A stretch of 36,269 nucleotides of DNA from Methylococcaceae bacterium (GCA_030627285.1 DAOUSJ010000008.1:1-36269), one strand, 5' to 3'. Shown: positions 10,532 through 21,287, counted from the first letter of the stretch. Program-made: numbers and translations. Notes: a model not told the origin generated them from the letters alone.

Positions 10532-11842
10532 TTATAATCGTTCTAAATTGATGGTAACAAAAGCTTCATCACGTAATCTTCGTAACCAAAGTTCAGTTTC
10601 TTCTTCGATTTTGCGGCGTTTAATTTCTTCTTTAACCTGATCTTTTTGATGTTCAGAACTATCATTAAGTTGTTTTTTGTCTAATACTTGAATAATATGC
10701 CAGCCAAATTGAGTTTGAATTGGTTGGCTAATTTCATTAATTGCTAAAGATTGCATGGTTTGTTCAAATTTAGGCACTAACACTCCTGGTTTTACCCAAC
10801 CTAAATCTCCCCCTTTTAATGCTGAACCTTTATCATCAGAATTAGAGCGTGCTAAATTAGCAAAATCGTCGCCATCTTGAATTCTTTTTCTAAGACCTAA
10901 TAAACGACTTTCAGCTTCTGCATCATTAATTAAGGCATTAGTTTTAATTAAAATATGTCGTGCTTGAGTTTTAGTAATTACGTGTTCAGTATCTAAATCT
11001 AAGCCACCTGAAACTTCTATTACTTTGACTATATGAAACCCACTTGGGCTTCTGATTGGTTCTGAAATATCATTAGCTTGCATATTGCTAACTGCTTCAA
11101 CTAACACTGTTGGAACTTGTCCCAAAGTACGCCAACCTAAATCACCACCAGTTAAAGCTTTATCATCATCTGACATTTGGATTGCAAGCTGTTTAAAATT
11201 TTTCCCAGCGCGTAATTTAGTAATTAAATTTTGTGCTTTTGTAGTAGCAGTTTGAATTACAGAGGCTGAAGCAGTTTCTGGAACTGAAATTAAAATATGT
11301 CCCAAATGATAACTAGCATTATTGCCACCTAAATGCGCTTGAGTTTCCAAATAATGTTCAATTTCTCGATCAGTTACTTGGACTCTACTTCCAATTTCTC
11401 TAGCGCGTAATTGATTAACAATAATTTCATTACGAATATTGGCGGCAAATGCTTGATAATCCATACCTTTACTGGTTAATTCTGCGCGGAATTGTTCATA
11501 AGACATATTATTATTGCGCGCAATATCCATAACTGCACTTTGCAAGATATTGTCGTTAATTTCTATGCCAGAACGCATAGCCAATTGTTGTTGTAATTTT
11601 TGAATAACTAAGCGTTCTAAAACTTGTTTGCGCAGTAACAATTCAGGCGGCATTAGGTTTTGACTAGCTTTAATTCGTGCTGCAATCATAGCTGTTTCAC
11701 GAGCAAGTTCACTTTCAAGCACCACGTCTTCTTCAACTATTGCTATGATTTGATCCAAAATTTGTGCTTGAATGCAGCTGCTAAAAAATATTGCGCAAGC
11801 AAAACTAATACTTAAATATTTACGATTATTATGTGTTTTCAT
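10532..11842 (-). CDS. surA: Peptidylprolyl isomerase/chaperone SurA
   Basis: 436 aa; signal peptide, two parvulin domains (ASYHLGHILISVPE..., QARHILIKTNALIND...GGDLGWVKPG); next to lptD. Confidence 0.95.
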   Translation of the reverse strand: MKTHNNRKYLSISFACAIFFSSCIQAQILDQIIAIVEEDVVLESELARETAMIAARIKASQNLMPPELLLRKQVLERLVIQKLQQQLAMRSGIEINDNILQSAVMDIARNNNMSYEQFRAELTSKGMDYQAFAANIRNEIIVNQLRAREIGSRVQVTDREIEHYLETQAHLGGNNASYHLGHILISVPETASASVIQTATTKAQNLITKLRAGKNFKQLAIQMSDDDKALTGGDLGWRTLGQVPTVLVEAVSNMQANDISEPIRSPSGFHIVKVIEVSGGLDLDTEHVITKTQARHILIKTNALINDAEAESRLLGLRKRIQDGDDFANLARSNSDDKGSALKGGDLGWVKPGVLVPKFEQTMQSLAINEISQPIQTQFGWHIIQVLDKKQLNDSSEHQKDQVKEEIKRRKIEEETELWLRRLRDEAFVTINLERL

Positions 11843-11847
11843 ATGAT

Positions 11848-14496
11848 TTAAGGTTTTTCGTAACCAGAAATATTGCGTTCTAAAAATTCTTCGACATTTT
11901 GTCCAATACTAGTCAAACCCTTAAGTTCTAATTGCACAAAAACCCCAGTTTGGGATTCAGATTCAGCAATTTCACCTTCACTGATACTATTAATATATTT
12001 TCGCCCAATGATTCTAAAACGCCAGCAACAGCTTTCTTTTTCTATGCCAAAAAAGCTTTCTTTAGTTTGATTGGCGCGTAAAGAATATTGCCAACGACCT
12101 ACTGCATACCAATTATCATACAGTGGCCAGCGAAAAGAAATATCACTTTGCGTTAACTCATCTTTGCGATACCGATAACCCAGATTAATAATTTGTTCAG
12201 CTTGATTTGCATATTGTACATACGCATAGCCGCGACTAACATCATTACTATCTGGATCCCATTGAATGCTATTTGCAAATGACCAGTTTTGATTAAAACG
12301 TCCGCTTAATTCACCGATTAAATTGGATAAACTGCGAGTTTCTACTTTATCACCTGGTAGAGTTACGCGTCGATTTTCAAAATAAAATATTTCACCTACA
12401 GCAAGTTTCAAATATTCCATGCCTGAATTGGCATTAATTAATCTAGTGCTGAGAGCTAAAGTAAGTTGATTCGTGTCTTGGATTCTATCGGAGCCACTAA
12501 AGCGATTTTCTCTAAATAAGCTATTGAAATTAAAGTCATTTAATGAGCCGTCAAATATTGGTAATGCATCTTGATTGCTGTAAGGCGTGTATAAATAATA
12601 AACTCGTGGTTCAATAGTATTTAGGAGTGCAGTATCAGCTAGCTGAAATTCGCGTTCCAAAAATAATCCAGTGTCTAATGAAGCAATTGGCAAGACTCTA
12701 CTTAGAGAATCCGTACTGCCGATGCTGCGATTTTCCAAAAAATATTGAGTATATTGCAAGGCTAATTTTGGAGTTATGAAGCTGCTGGAAGTGTTATATG
12801 GGAATGCTACATATGGTTTTAGATTTAAACGTTGTCCACGGATGCGGTCAGAGCGATAGAAATACACAAATTCATTTTGCATACCTAAATCTATTGGTAA
12901 ATCTTCAAATACATGTCTTAAATTAAGCTGTATTTGGGGTAGTTTTTGATAAGGTAAATCTGCACTAGCAATGGTTCTATCAATAGTTTGGTAGTTTTCT
13001 AAGCGTGTTAAAAATTCTATGTTTTCGGTTTGATAACTTAAATCTGCATGGCTGCGAACGTGGCGGCGATCTGAAATACTAATGGCATTGCCGAGTTCGT
13101 CAAAATAATCGTCATCAGAAACATAATTTAAATCTAAATTTGCTTGCCATGCTGGAGAAAATATAGTCGTGTGTTGTAGTACTCCATGAAAGCGGTCTTC
13201 ATCACGAATATAGTCTTCAGGCATGTATTCTAATTTAATTGCGCCAGTACTCATTTGACTTAAGTAGCGAAAATCTACGCCTAAAATGCCACCACGTTTG
13301 GTTAAATAACGTGGTCTTAAGGTTAAGTCGTAATCTGGGGCTAAATTCCAATAAAATGGTGTGGAAATATCAAAACCACCTTCATCAGTAGTTCCAAAAC
13401 TTGGGGCTAAAAATCCAGTTATGCGTCGATTATCTATCGGAAAATTAATATATGGGGTATAGAATAATGGAATGCCTTTGAATTCTAACCATGCATTAGT
13501 TGCAGTTCCTTGACCAGAATTTTTATTCATTTTTAGGCGTTCAGCATGAATAATCCAATCTTGATTACCGGGTTTACAGCTGGTATAAGCTGCGGTTTGG
13601 TAATGAGATAAAGTATTACTATCCCAGTAGGCTATGTCAGCACTGCCACGGATTGCACCTTCTCCAGCAATAAATAATACCTTACGTAACACTGATTGTT
13701 GTTGTGAAAGTTTTAACGAAGCGGAGTTACTGAATAAGGCTAAACCAGCTTCTTTATAATATACGTTGCCTTGGGTATCTAATAAATTAGATTTTAAATT
13801 AAAGTGTGCATTGTCCGCAGATAAATGTTGATCTGCACGTGACATTTGTACATTACCAATAAATTGAGTTAATTCGTTGTCAAAGACCTCAGAATAATCT
13901 GAATGAATGTTTAATGGTGATTGGGAGCGTAAATTTGTATCAATTTTTGGCATGTTAGTTGTAGTTGCTGCACGACTATCACATTGCATCTGCCATGGGT
14001 TTTGCGGAAATTGTTGTTCCAAGCGTTTAAAAATTCTTTCTTGTTGGGAATTAAACGCCATATCTAATAAGTGCCAAGTATTGCTATTAGAATTAATTGT
14101 ATCGGCTACGGCTAATTTTTTTTCAGTATTGCCAACTAAGGCGCAATCCCAAGTAGAAGATTCTGTATTAGGATTACAATGCCAGCCTTCTTGTTCAGCT
14201 GAAGTTTGGATTGCATTTGGCGGCGTTATTATTGCTGGAGCAAGAATTTGCGTAACTGGTGTTTTAATTGTAGCTTTAGGTTCGTCAGCAGTTTCTATTA
14301 CATTAAGCGTATTTGCTGGAATATTGGCTGCAGATTTTAGTGTTGTTGCTGGAATTGTAGAATTTGTAGTTGCGGATTCATCGTTTAAACAATTCCATGT
14401 GCCAGCGGTATTTTGTTGACAGTTCCAATCTGTATTTTTTGCTATGCTTAAAGAAGCAAATGAGAGTAAAAAAGTAACAATAACTGGGCGATACAT
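11848..14496 (-). CDS. lptD: LPS-assembly protein LptD
   Basis: 882 aa; OstA-like region, beta-barrel, C-terminal SCCW disulfide motif; surA follows it. Confidence 0.95.
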   Translation of the reverse strand: MYRPVIVTFLLSFASLSIAKNTDWNCQQNTAGTWNCLNDESATTNSTIPATTLKSAANIPANTLNVIETADEPKATIKTPVTQILAPAIITPPNAIQTSAEQEGWHCNPNTESSTWDCALVGNTEKKLAVADTINSNSNTWHLLDMAFNSQQERIFKRLEQQFPQNPWQMQCDSRAATTTNMPKIDTNLRSQSPLNIHSDYSEVFDNELTQFIGNVQMSRADQHLSADNAHFNLKSNLLDTQGNVYYKEAGLALFSNSASLKLSQQQSVLRKVLFIAGEGAIRGSADIAYWDSNTLSHYQTAAYTSCKPGNQDWIIHAERLKMNKNSGQGTATNAWLEFKGIPLFYTPYINFPIDNRRITGFLAPSFGTTDEGGFDISTPFYWNLAPDYDLTLRPRYLTKRGGILGVDFRYLSQMSTGAIKLEYMPEDYIRDEDRFHGVLQHTTIFSPAWQANLDLNYVSDDDYFDELGNAISISDRRHVRSHADLSYQTENIEFLTRLENYQTIDRTIASADLPYQKLPQIQLNLRHVFEDLPIDLGMQNEFVYFYRSDRIRGQRLNLKPYVAFPYNTSSSFITPKLALQYTQYFLENRSIGSTDSLSRVLPIASLDTGLFLEREFQLADTALLNTIEPRVYYLYTPYSNQDALPIFDGSLNDFNFNSLFRENRFSGSDRIQDTNQLTLALSTRLINANSGMEYLKLAVGEIFYFENRRVTLPGDKVETRSLSNLIGELSGRFNQNWSFANSIQWDPDSNDVSRGYAYVQYANQAEQIINLGYRYRKDELTQSDISFRWPLYDNWYAVGRWQYSLRANQTKESFFGIEKESCCWRFRIIGRKYINSISEGEIAESESQTGVFVQLELKGLTSIGQNVEEFLERNISGYEKP

Positions 14497-14606
14497 AATT
14501 GAAGAATTGTGTAAGTGACTGAATAATTTAGTAACAAAATAAACTGCGAATCGACAATTTTACCTTAAAATAGTATATTTATTTAAATTAAAAGACTCTT
14601 TACATT

Positions 14607-15599
14607 ATGAGCATAGATGATATTCGCGCCCAAGAACTCTTAAATTGGTTACAAAATGACTTAAATTTAAGCTTAAATTCATTTCAACTCGCTTCTAGTG
14701 ATGCTAGTTTTAGACGCTATTTTCGCATTGAAACTATAGATGGTAGTTTTATTGTTATGGATGCGCCGCCTGTACAGGAGGATATACAGCCTTTTATTCG
14801 GGTAGCAGAATTATTTCAGCAGGCGCAAATTCAAGTACCAAAAATTTATCAACAGCAATCAGAACAAGGTTTTTTGTTGTTGGAAGATTTTGGCAATCAA
14901 AGTTTATTAGCGCGATTAGAATCTAATTCCACTCAAGCAAATGTTATATATGGGCAAGCATTTGATGAATTATTTAAATTGCATCAACAAGCTCCAGCAG
15001 CTGAATTACCTGCTTATGATGCCAAATTATTAACTACTGAATTAGATTTGTTTTACATTTGGTTTAGTGAGAAATTATTAGGCTTGCAGATTCCAGTAAA
15101 GATTAAAACTAGTTTAAATACATTACTGATTCAAAATTCTTTAGAACAGCCACAAGTTTGGGTGCATAGGGATTATCATTCACGGAATTTGATGTTGAAA
15201 AATTCTGAATATTTAGGCGTAATTGATTTTCAAGATGCAGTTATCGGCGCAATTACTTATGATTTGGTGTCTTTATTGCGTGATTGTTATATTAGTTGGA
15301 ATTCTGAGCAAGTATATACTTGGTTAGCGGAATATTTTTTTCGACTTACTCAAGCTGAATTAATCAATTGCGAATGGTTACAATTTAAACGTTGGTTTGA
15401 TCTTATGGGATTGCAACGGCATTTAAAAGCTATTGGAATTTTTTCACGCTTACATTTACGCGATCATAAATCTAGTTATTTAGCTGATATTCCACGGACT
15501 TTAGCCTATGTGAATGCAGTATGTGCTGATTATATGGAATTAAAAATTCTGCAAACTTGGTTGCATGAGGTGTTATTACCTAGGTACAAACAATTATGA
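14607..15599 (+). CDS. amgK: MurNAc/GlcNAc anomeric kinase (aminoglycoside phosphotransferase fold)
   Basis: 330 aa; WVHRDYHSRNLMLKNSEYLGVIDFQDAVIGAITYDLVSLLRDCY; divergent from lptD and overlapping murU. Confidence 0.88.
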   Translation: MSIDDIRAQELLNWLQNDLNLSLNSFQLASSDASFRRYFRIETIDGSFIVMDAPPVQEDIQPFIRVAELFQQAQIQVPKIYQQQSEQGFLLLEDFGNQSLLARLESNSTQANVIYGQAFDELFKLHQQAPAAELPAYDAKLLTTELDLFYIWFSEKLLGLQIPVKIKTSLNTLLIQNSLEQPQVWVHRDYHSRNLMLKNSEYLGVIDFQDAVIGAITYDLVSLLRDCYISWNSEQVYTWLAEYFFRLTQAELINCEWLQFKRWFDLMGLQRHLKAIGIFSRLHLRDHKSSYLADIPRTLAYVNAVCADYMELKILQTWLHEVLLPRYKQL

Positions 15600-16255
15600 A
15601 AGCAATGATTTTGGCAGCAGGACGCGGTGAACGCATGGGGAAATTAACAATTAATACCCCGAAACCTTTGTTACAAATTGCTAGGAAACCAATGATTTAC
15701 ACAGTGATTGAACAGTTATCTAAAGCTGGATTTAAGGAAATTGTAATTAATGTAGCTTATTTAGGCGAACAAATTATTGCTAAGGTTGGTAATGGCGCAC
15801 GCTGGGGAGTGCAGATTGAATATTCTAATGAAGGTGATGTAGGTTTAGAAACTGCTGGTGGGATTTTAAATGCTTTGCCTTTATTGGGTTCAGAACCATT
15901 TTTAGTAGTTAATGCTGATATTGTGTGTGATTTTCCATTGGCAAGTTTACATCAGCAGCAACCTACGCATGCACATTTAATTTTAGTAGATAATCCAGCG
16001 CATCATCCAGCCGGTGATTTTTCCTTGGCAGATACAGGAATGTTAACTGTAACTGCATCTAATAGACTAACTTTTAGTGGTATTGGAGTTTATAATCCAG
16101 AATTATTTGTAAATTTATCTCAAGGTGAACGTCGTCTTGCACCAGTGTTACGTCAAGCTATGCAATACGCTTTAGTAACTGGAGAAAAACATACTGGATG
16201 TTGGGTGGATGTAGGTACTCCAGAGCGTTTAATGGAATTAAATAATATTATTTAA
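15596..16255 (+). CDS. murU: N-acetylmuramate alpha-1-phosphate uridylyltransferase
   Basis: 219 aa; MKAMILAAGRGERMGKLTINTPKPLLQIARKPMIYTVIEQL; 4-bp overlap with amgK. Confidence 0.9.
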   Translation: MKAMILAAGRGERMGKLTINTPKPLLQIARKPMIYTVIEQLSKAGFKEIVINVAYLGEQIIAKVGNGARWGVQIEYSNEGDVGLETAGGILNALPLLGSEPFLVVNADIVCDFPLASLHQQQPTHAHLILVDNPAHHPAGDFSLADTGMLTVTASNRLTFSGIGVYNPELFVNLSQGERRLAPVLRQAMQYALVTGEKHTGCWVDVGTPERLMELNNII

Positions 16256-16281
16256 TTAATTTTTTATTTAGGTGAAAATAT

Positions 16282-17778
16282 ATGTTCGAAATTGCCGAAC
16301 TAGGTCATAAAGTTAGTAAAAGTTCTTATAATAAACAAGTTCCAGAACTTAGAACTAAATTATTAACTTTGCAACAGCAGCTTAAAAATTGTGATTTTCC
16401 AGTGATTGTTTTAATTTCTGGGGTTGATGGTGGCGGCAAAGGTGAAGTCATTAATTTGCTGAATGAATGGTTGGATCCACGTTATATGCGCACTATTGCA
16501 TTTTCTGAGCCTAGTGATGAGGAACGTGAACGTCCGAAATTTTGGCGATTTTGGCGAGCTTTACCACCCAAGGGTGCAATTGGAATTTATGTAGGTTCAT
16601 GGTATAGCGATCCGTTGTCGCAGTCAGTATATGGTGAAATTGATTTACCGACTTTGCAAGTAGAATTAATGGCAATTAGGCAGTTAGAACAGCAGCTGAT
16701 TGATGATGGGGGCTTGGTTATAAAATGTTGGTTGCATTTGCGTAAGGATGAGCAACGCAAACGTTTAAAAAATTTGGAAAAAAATCCAGAATCTAAATGG
16801 AGAGTAAGTGCGCGTGATAAACGCCATTTGAAATTATATGATGATTTTGTACGGGTTGCAGAAACTGTATTAACTGAAACTAGCACTGCCGAAGCTCCGT
16901 GGTTAATTGTTGATGGTTCAGATATTCGTTATAGCAGTTTAACTGTTGGTGATTATGTATTGAAACATATTCAAGCGCATATTTTGCAGCGTGAGCAGTT
17001 GCAAACGCAGTTAAATCTTGATGAGCCTGCTAGTAGCGTTAATTTAACTCAACAGAGTTTATTAGATGCTGTAGATTTATCTGCTAGTTTGGATAAAAAA
17101 ACTTACCATCAACAATTAGCTTTTTATCAGGGCAAGTTAAATAAATTAACTCGGGTAGCGCAGCAACAAAAACGATCTAGTATTTTGGTATTTGAAGGTT
17201 GGGATGCTGGTGGTAAAGGTGGAGCAATTCGGCGGTTAACTAGTGCTGTAGATGCACGTAGTTATCAAGTTATTCCAATTGCTGCACCTACGGATGAGGA
17301 ACGTCAACAACATTATTTGTGGAGATTTTGGCGGCATATGCCTAGAGCTGGATTATTAACTATTTATGATCGAAGTTGGTATGGGCGGGTTTTGGTGGAG
17401 CGAGTGGAAGGTTTTGCTACAGCATCTGAATGGCAACGTGCGTATACAGAAATTGTTAATTTTGAAGCAGCCATGATTGAACATGGAAATTTGGTGTTAA
17501 AGTTTTGGTTGCATATAGATCCTAATGAGCAATTGCGTAGGTTTAAAGCGCGTGAACAGATTAGTTATAAGAAGCATAAAATAACTGATGAAGATTACCG
17601 GAATCGTGAAAAATGGCAAGATTATGTGGTGGCTGTGAATGAAATGGTTGCTAGAACCAGCACTCACAATGCACCATGGGTTTTAATTGCCGGCAATGAT
17701 AAAAAATTTGCTCGGATTAGGGTTTTAAAAACTTTTTGTGAACAGCTAGAAAAAACTTTGGAGATTAAAGTTACTTAA
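16282..17778 (+). CDS. pap: Polyphosphate:AMP phosphotransferase (two PPK2 domains)
   Basis: 498 aa; duplicated PPK2 modules: VLISGVDGGGKGEVINLLNEW...DPRYMR and ILVFEGWDAGGKGGAIRRLTSAVDARSYQV. Confidence 0.92.
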   Translation: MFEIAELGHKVSKSSYNKQVPELRTKLLTLQQQLKNCDFPVIVLISGVDGGGKGEVINLLNEWLDPRYMRTIAFSEPSDEERERPKFWRFWRALPPKGAIGIYVGSWYSDPLSQSVYGEIDLPTLQVELMAIRQLEQQLIDDGGLVIKCWLHLRKDEQRKRLKNLEKNPESKWRVSARDKRHLKLYDDFVRVAETVLTETSTAEAPWLIVDGSDIRYSSLTVGDYVLKHIQAHILQREQLQTQLNLDEPASSVNLTQQSLLDAVDLSASLDKKTYHQQLAFYQGKLNKLTRVAQQQKRSSILVFEGWDAGGKGGAIRRLTSAVDARSYQVIPIAAPTDEERQQHYLWRFWRHMPRAGLLTIYDRSWYGRVLVERVEGFATASEWQRAYTEIVNFEAAMIEHGNLVLKFWLHIDPNEQLRRFKAREQISYKKHKITDEDYRNREKWQDYVVAVNEMVARTSTHNAPWVLIAGNDKKFARIRVLKTFCEQLEKTLEIKVT

Positions 17779-19394
17779 TTTTGTAATGCATTTAATAATC
17801 TAGGAGCTTGTTTTGCAGTCCATTGAATCAATTCATCATGGGCTGTTCTAGTGCTATAACGGGCTTTAGGGTCATTATGCAAAATTGCGACCACGTATTT
17901 ACTGCCGTTAGTAGAATTCACATAACCAGCAATTCCACGTACATTGCTTAAAGTTCCAGTTTTCATGCGTGCTTGTTTAGCTACAACAGTATTTTTCATG
18001 CGGTTTTTTAAAGTTCCATCTACGCCCATAATTGCCAATGAATTTAAAAATGTTTGTTGATTTGAACTTTTATGCGCATCAATTAACATTTCAGCCATAT
18101 GTCTGACACTGATTGAACCAATTCTGCTTAAACCAGAGCCATTTTCCATAATTAATTCAGGGAAATCTAAACCACGACTAAATAACCAAGATTTAATTGC
18201 GGTTGCGCCTTTAATATTGGTGGCAGGCATGCCTGCTTTTTTAGCCGCAATAGATAAAAACAATTGCCTTGCCATGACGTTATTGCTTTTTTTGTTAATT
18301 AATGGCAAAACTTCACTTACAGGTTTGGACTTTATTCCGTAAATTAAACGTGCATTTACAGGCACAGGGCGAACCAAAAATTGGTCATCTTGGATAGTTC
18401 CACGCATTTCTTGAATCCAAATATTACGAATACCAGCAAATAACATGTTTTCAGGATCAGAAATTACACTTTTATAGTCTCTTGGGCCACATCTACTAGA
18501 TAAAGTACCTTGAAAAACAGCTTTATGAATATTACCTTCGGAACGAATACTAAATCCTGGAGAAGCGTATTTGCCTTTGCAACTTACATTTCTGACTTTT
18601 ACTTGGTTAACAATTTGTACATTACGTGCTGGGTGTGGAGAATAAATTGTAGCTTTACCATTACGAGCTTGGATAACAAAATCACTTAAGCGTTCATTGT
18701 ACATAAGCGCATCTGGCATAGCGTTATAATACACATGCGGTCTGCCATCAAAAGCGGCAGGATCTTGTTTGCCCAAATTGAAATAAGTATTATCAAATAC
18801 TAAATTTCCAGCAATATGCATAATACCTTGAGCGCGTAAACCTTGTAAAAGTTCACGTAAATCTGCAATTTTAAAATCAGGGTAGCCGTAACCTTTTAAA
18901 ATTAAATCGCCATTCAAAGTATCGCCATTAATATTGCCATTAGTATATAACTCAATTAACCAACGATAATCCGCACCTAATGTGCCTAAAGCCGCATAAG
19001 TAGTAACTAATTTCATTACAGAAGCTGGATTACGTGGAGTATCAGCATTAAAGCTTAATAACGGTCGATCATTATCTAATGCTTGAATATAAACACTTAA
19101 ACCCTTAGAACTAACCTTGTTTTTAGCTAAAATTTGTTTAACCTTGCTAGGTAATTCAGTAAATATTGCTGGTTTTCTAACTGGTGGCTTCCTTGTTATA
19201 GGAATATTTTCTGTAATTGGTGTAGATATTTTTTCTACAGTTGGTGTTTGTGCGACCGTGTTTAAGGGGTTTGTTTGTGTGTTTGTTACTGGGTTTTTAT
19301 GGGTTTCAACCTTGGGAGATTTTATTGGTACATCAACACAAGCAGCTAAAAAAAGACATAGCAATGTGACTAGGTGTTTTTGCTTTACTTGCAT
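17775..19394 (-). CDS. dacB: D-alanyl-D-alanine carboxypeptidase/endopeptidase (PBP4)
   Basis: 539 aa; RNPASVMKLVTTYAALGTLGADYRW (SxxK), MENGSGLSRIGSIS, KTGTLSNVRGIAGYV. Confidence 0.94.
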   Translation of the reverse strand: MQVKQKHLVTLLCLFLAACVDVPIKSPKVETHKNPVTNTQTNPLNTVAQTPTVEKISTPITENIPITRKPPVRKPAIFTELPSKVKQILAKNKVSSKGLSVYIQALDNDRPLLSFNADTPRNPASVMKLVTTYAALGTLGADYRWLIELYTNGNINGDTLNGDLILKGYGYPDFKIADLRELLQGLRAQGIMHIAGNLVFDNTYFNLGKQDPAAFDGRPHVYYNAMPDALMYNERLSDFVIQARNGKATIYSPHPARNVQIVNQVKVRNVSCKGKYASPGFSIRSEGNIHKAVFQGTLSSRCGPRDYKSVISDPENMLFAGIRNIWIQEMRGTIQDDQFLVRPVPVNARLIYGIKSKPVSEVLPLINKKSNNVMARQLFLSIAAKKAGMPATNIKGATAIKSWLFSRGLDFPELIMENGSGLSRIGSISVRHMAEMLIDAHKSSNQQTFLNSLAIMGVDGTLKNRMKNTVVAKQARMKTGTLSNVRGIAGYVNSTNGSKYVVAILHNDPKARYSTRTAHDELIQWTAKQAPRLLNALQN

Positions 19395-19474
19395 ATTATT
19401 GTAATCTCCAATTCAATTTATGATTTTTAAAGTGCGCAATGGTATAACATCTAATTCTAATTTGCGCTATTTAG

Positions 19475-20614
19475 GTGAAAATTATGTTGCCAGATTTAAG
19501 TTTGTATGTCCACATTCCTTGGTGCATTCAAAAATGTCCGTATTGTGATTTTAATTCTCATGCAGTCAAAGATTCACTTCCAGAAGACCATTATATTGAC
19601 GTTTTGTTACAAGATTTAAGTGCAGATATAGAATTTTTTAAAATTGATCGTAAGCTTAATAGTATTTTTATTGGTGGCGGAACACCTAGTTTATTTTCCC
19701 CTGAAGCCTTAGCAAAATTATTAACTGGAATTAAACAACAACTTGCATATAATGCTGCTATTGAAATTACTTTGGAAGCGAATCCAGGCACGTTTGAAAG
19801 TCATAAATTTGCTGAATTCAAAGATTTAGGCATTAATAGGTTATCAATTGGAGTCCAAAGTTTTGATGATGTAGCCTTAAAAAAATTAGGTCGTGTACAT
19901 AGCAGTAAAGAAGCTTGTAAAGCTATTGAAATTGCACAAAAAGTAGGCTTTAAAAATTTTAATTTAGATTTAATGTTTGGTTTACCAGCGCAAACTAAAG
20001 CTAAGCATTTGGCTGATATTCGTCAAGCCTTGGCATTTCAAGCCCCGCATTTGTCACTATATCAACTAACATTAGAACCAAATACTTATTTTTACAAATA
20101 TCCACCTAAATTGCCGCAAGACGAGTTGATTTTTACTATGCAGCAGACTCAACAAGAATTATTAGCTGCGAATGGTTATGAAAATTATGAAATTTCAGCA
20201 TATGCTCAAGATAATGCGCAAGCAATGCATAATTTAAATTACTGGAAATTTGGAGATTATCTTGGAATTGGTGCTGGCGCGCATGGTAAAATTAGTCTTG
20301 AACTACCTAATAAGATTTATCGAACTTGTAAGCCCAAACATCCTACAACATATTTAACTAATTTTGCCGCTGAAATTAATCCTATTGTTACTCAATCCTT
20401 ACCATTAGAATTTTTAATGAATCAATTGCGTTTAAATTCTGGATTTTACAGCACTGAATACAAAAATTTAACTGGATTATCGTTACAAACTTTAGAACCT
20501 GAATTATCCAACGCAATTCAAATGGGTTTAATAATGCACCGAAATGGTAAATATGCTTGTTCAGAGCAAGGCTGGTTATTTTTAGATAATCTGTTAGAAA
20601 AATTTATTTATTAA
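19475..20614 (+). CDS. hemW: Heme chaperone HemW / radical SAM (coproporphyrinogen III oxidase-like)
   Basis: LSLYVHIPWCIQKCPYCDFNSH (CxxxCxxC), GGGTPSLFSPEAL, GVQSFDDVALKKLGRVHSS; ORF starts GTG 19475, ATG 19484 is an alternative. Confidence 0.93.
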   Translation: MKIMLPDLSLYVHIPWCIQKCPYCDFNSHAVKDSLPEDHYIDVLLQDLSADIEFFKIDRKLNSIFIGGGTPSLFSPEALAKLLTGIKQQLAYNAAIEITLEANPGTFESHKFAEFKDLGINRLSIGVQSFDDVALKKLGRVHSSKEACKAIEIAQKVGFKNFNLDLMFGLPAQTKAKHLADIRQALAFQAPHLSLYQLTLEPNTYFYKYPPKLPQDELIFTMQQTQQELLAANGYENYEISAYAQDNAQAMHNLNYWKFGDYLGIGAGAHGKISLELPNKIYRTCKPKHPTTYLTNFAAEINPIVTQSLPLEFLMNQLRLNSGFYSTEYKNLTGLSLQTLEPELSNAIQMGLIMHRNGKYACSEQGWLFLDNLLEKFIY

Positions 20615-20645
20615 AATTTAGACTATACTAGTATTATTTAAATTC

Positions 20646-21287
20646 ATAATTGATTATCAAAAAGATTTTATTCAGTATGCTTTGGCTTGTGGCGTACTTA
20701 AATTTGGTGAATTCCAATTAAAATCAGGAAGAATTAGTCCATATTTTTTTAATACTGGATTATTTAATACCGGTGCAAAACTAGACAAATTAGGGCAATT
20801 TTATGCACAAGCTCTAATCTCATCGGCGCAAAAAATAGATATACTTTATGGACCTGCATATAAAGGCATACCTTTAGTTACAGCTACCACAAGTGCCTAT
20901 GCACGTTTAAGTGAACAGGATATGCCGTTTGCTTTTAATCGTAAAGAAGCTAAAGATCATGGTGAAGGTGGGATTTTAGTTGGATCGCCTTTGCAAGGTC
21001 AAGTGATGATCGTAGATGATGTTATTACTGCTGGAACTTCAGTACGAGAATCAGTAAAAATTATTCAAGCTGCCAATGCAATTCCAGCTGGAGTTTTAAT
21101 TGCATTAGATAGAGAAGAAAAGGGTGAGCATGACAAATCTGCCACTCAAGAAGTCAGTATAAAATTTAATATGCCAGTAATTGCGATTATTTCATTAACG
21201 CATATTATTGAATATTTGGAATTATATGCTGAAAACCAAGATCAACTAACATTAATTAAGCACTATCAACAAGACTATGGTATTTAA
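20646..21287 (+). CDS. pyrE: Orotate phosphoribosyltransferase; start codon uncertain (homology suggests non-ATG start at 20646 or 20649)
   Basis: (I)IDYQKDFIQYALACGVLKFGEFQLKSGRISPYFFNTGLFNTG; MIVDDVITAGTSVRESV PRPP motif. ORF track begins only at an internal TTG (20682). Confidence 0.9.
   Translation: MIDYQKDFIQYALACGVLKFGEFQLKSGRISPYFFNTGLFNTGAKLDKLGQFYAQALISSAQKIDILYGPAYKGIPLVTATTSAYARLSEQDMPFAFNRKEAKDHGEGGILVGSPLQGQVMIVDDVITAGTSVRESVKIIQAANAIPAGVLIALDREEKGEHDKSATQEVSIKFNMPVIAIISLTHIIEYLELYAENQDQLTLIKHYQQDYGI

Noticed and set aside
13907-14419. 170-aa plus-strand ORF opposite lptD
   Set aside because: Antisense to the LptD N-terminal region; hydrophobic composition follows from the complementary T/A-rich linker codons.
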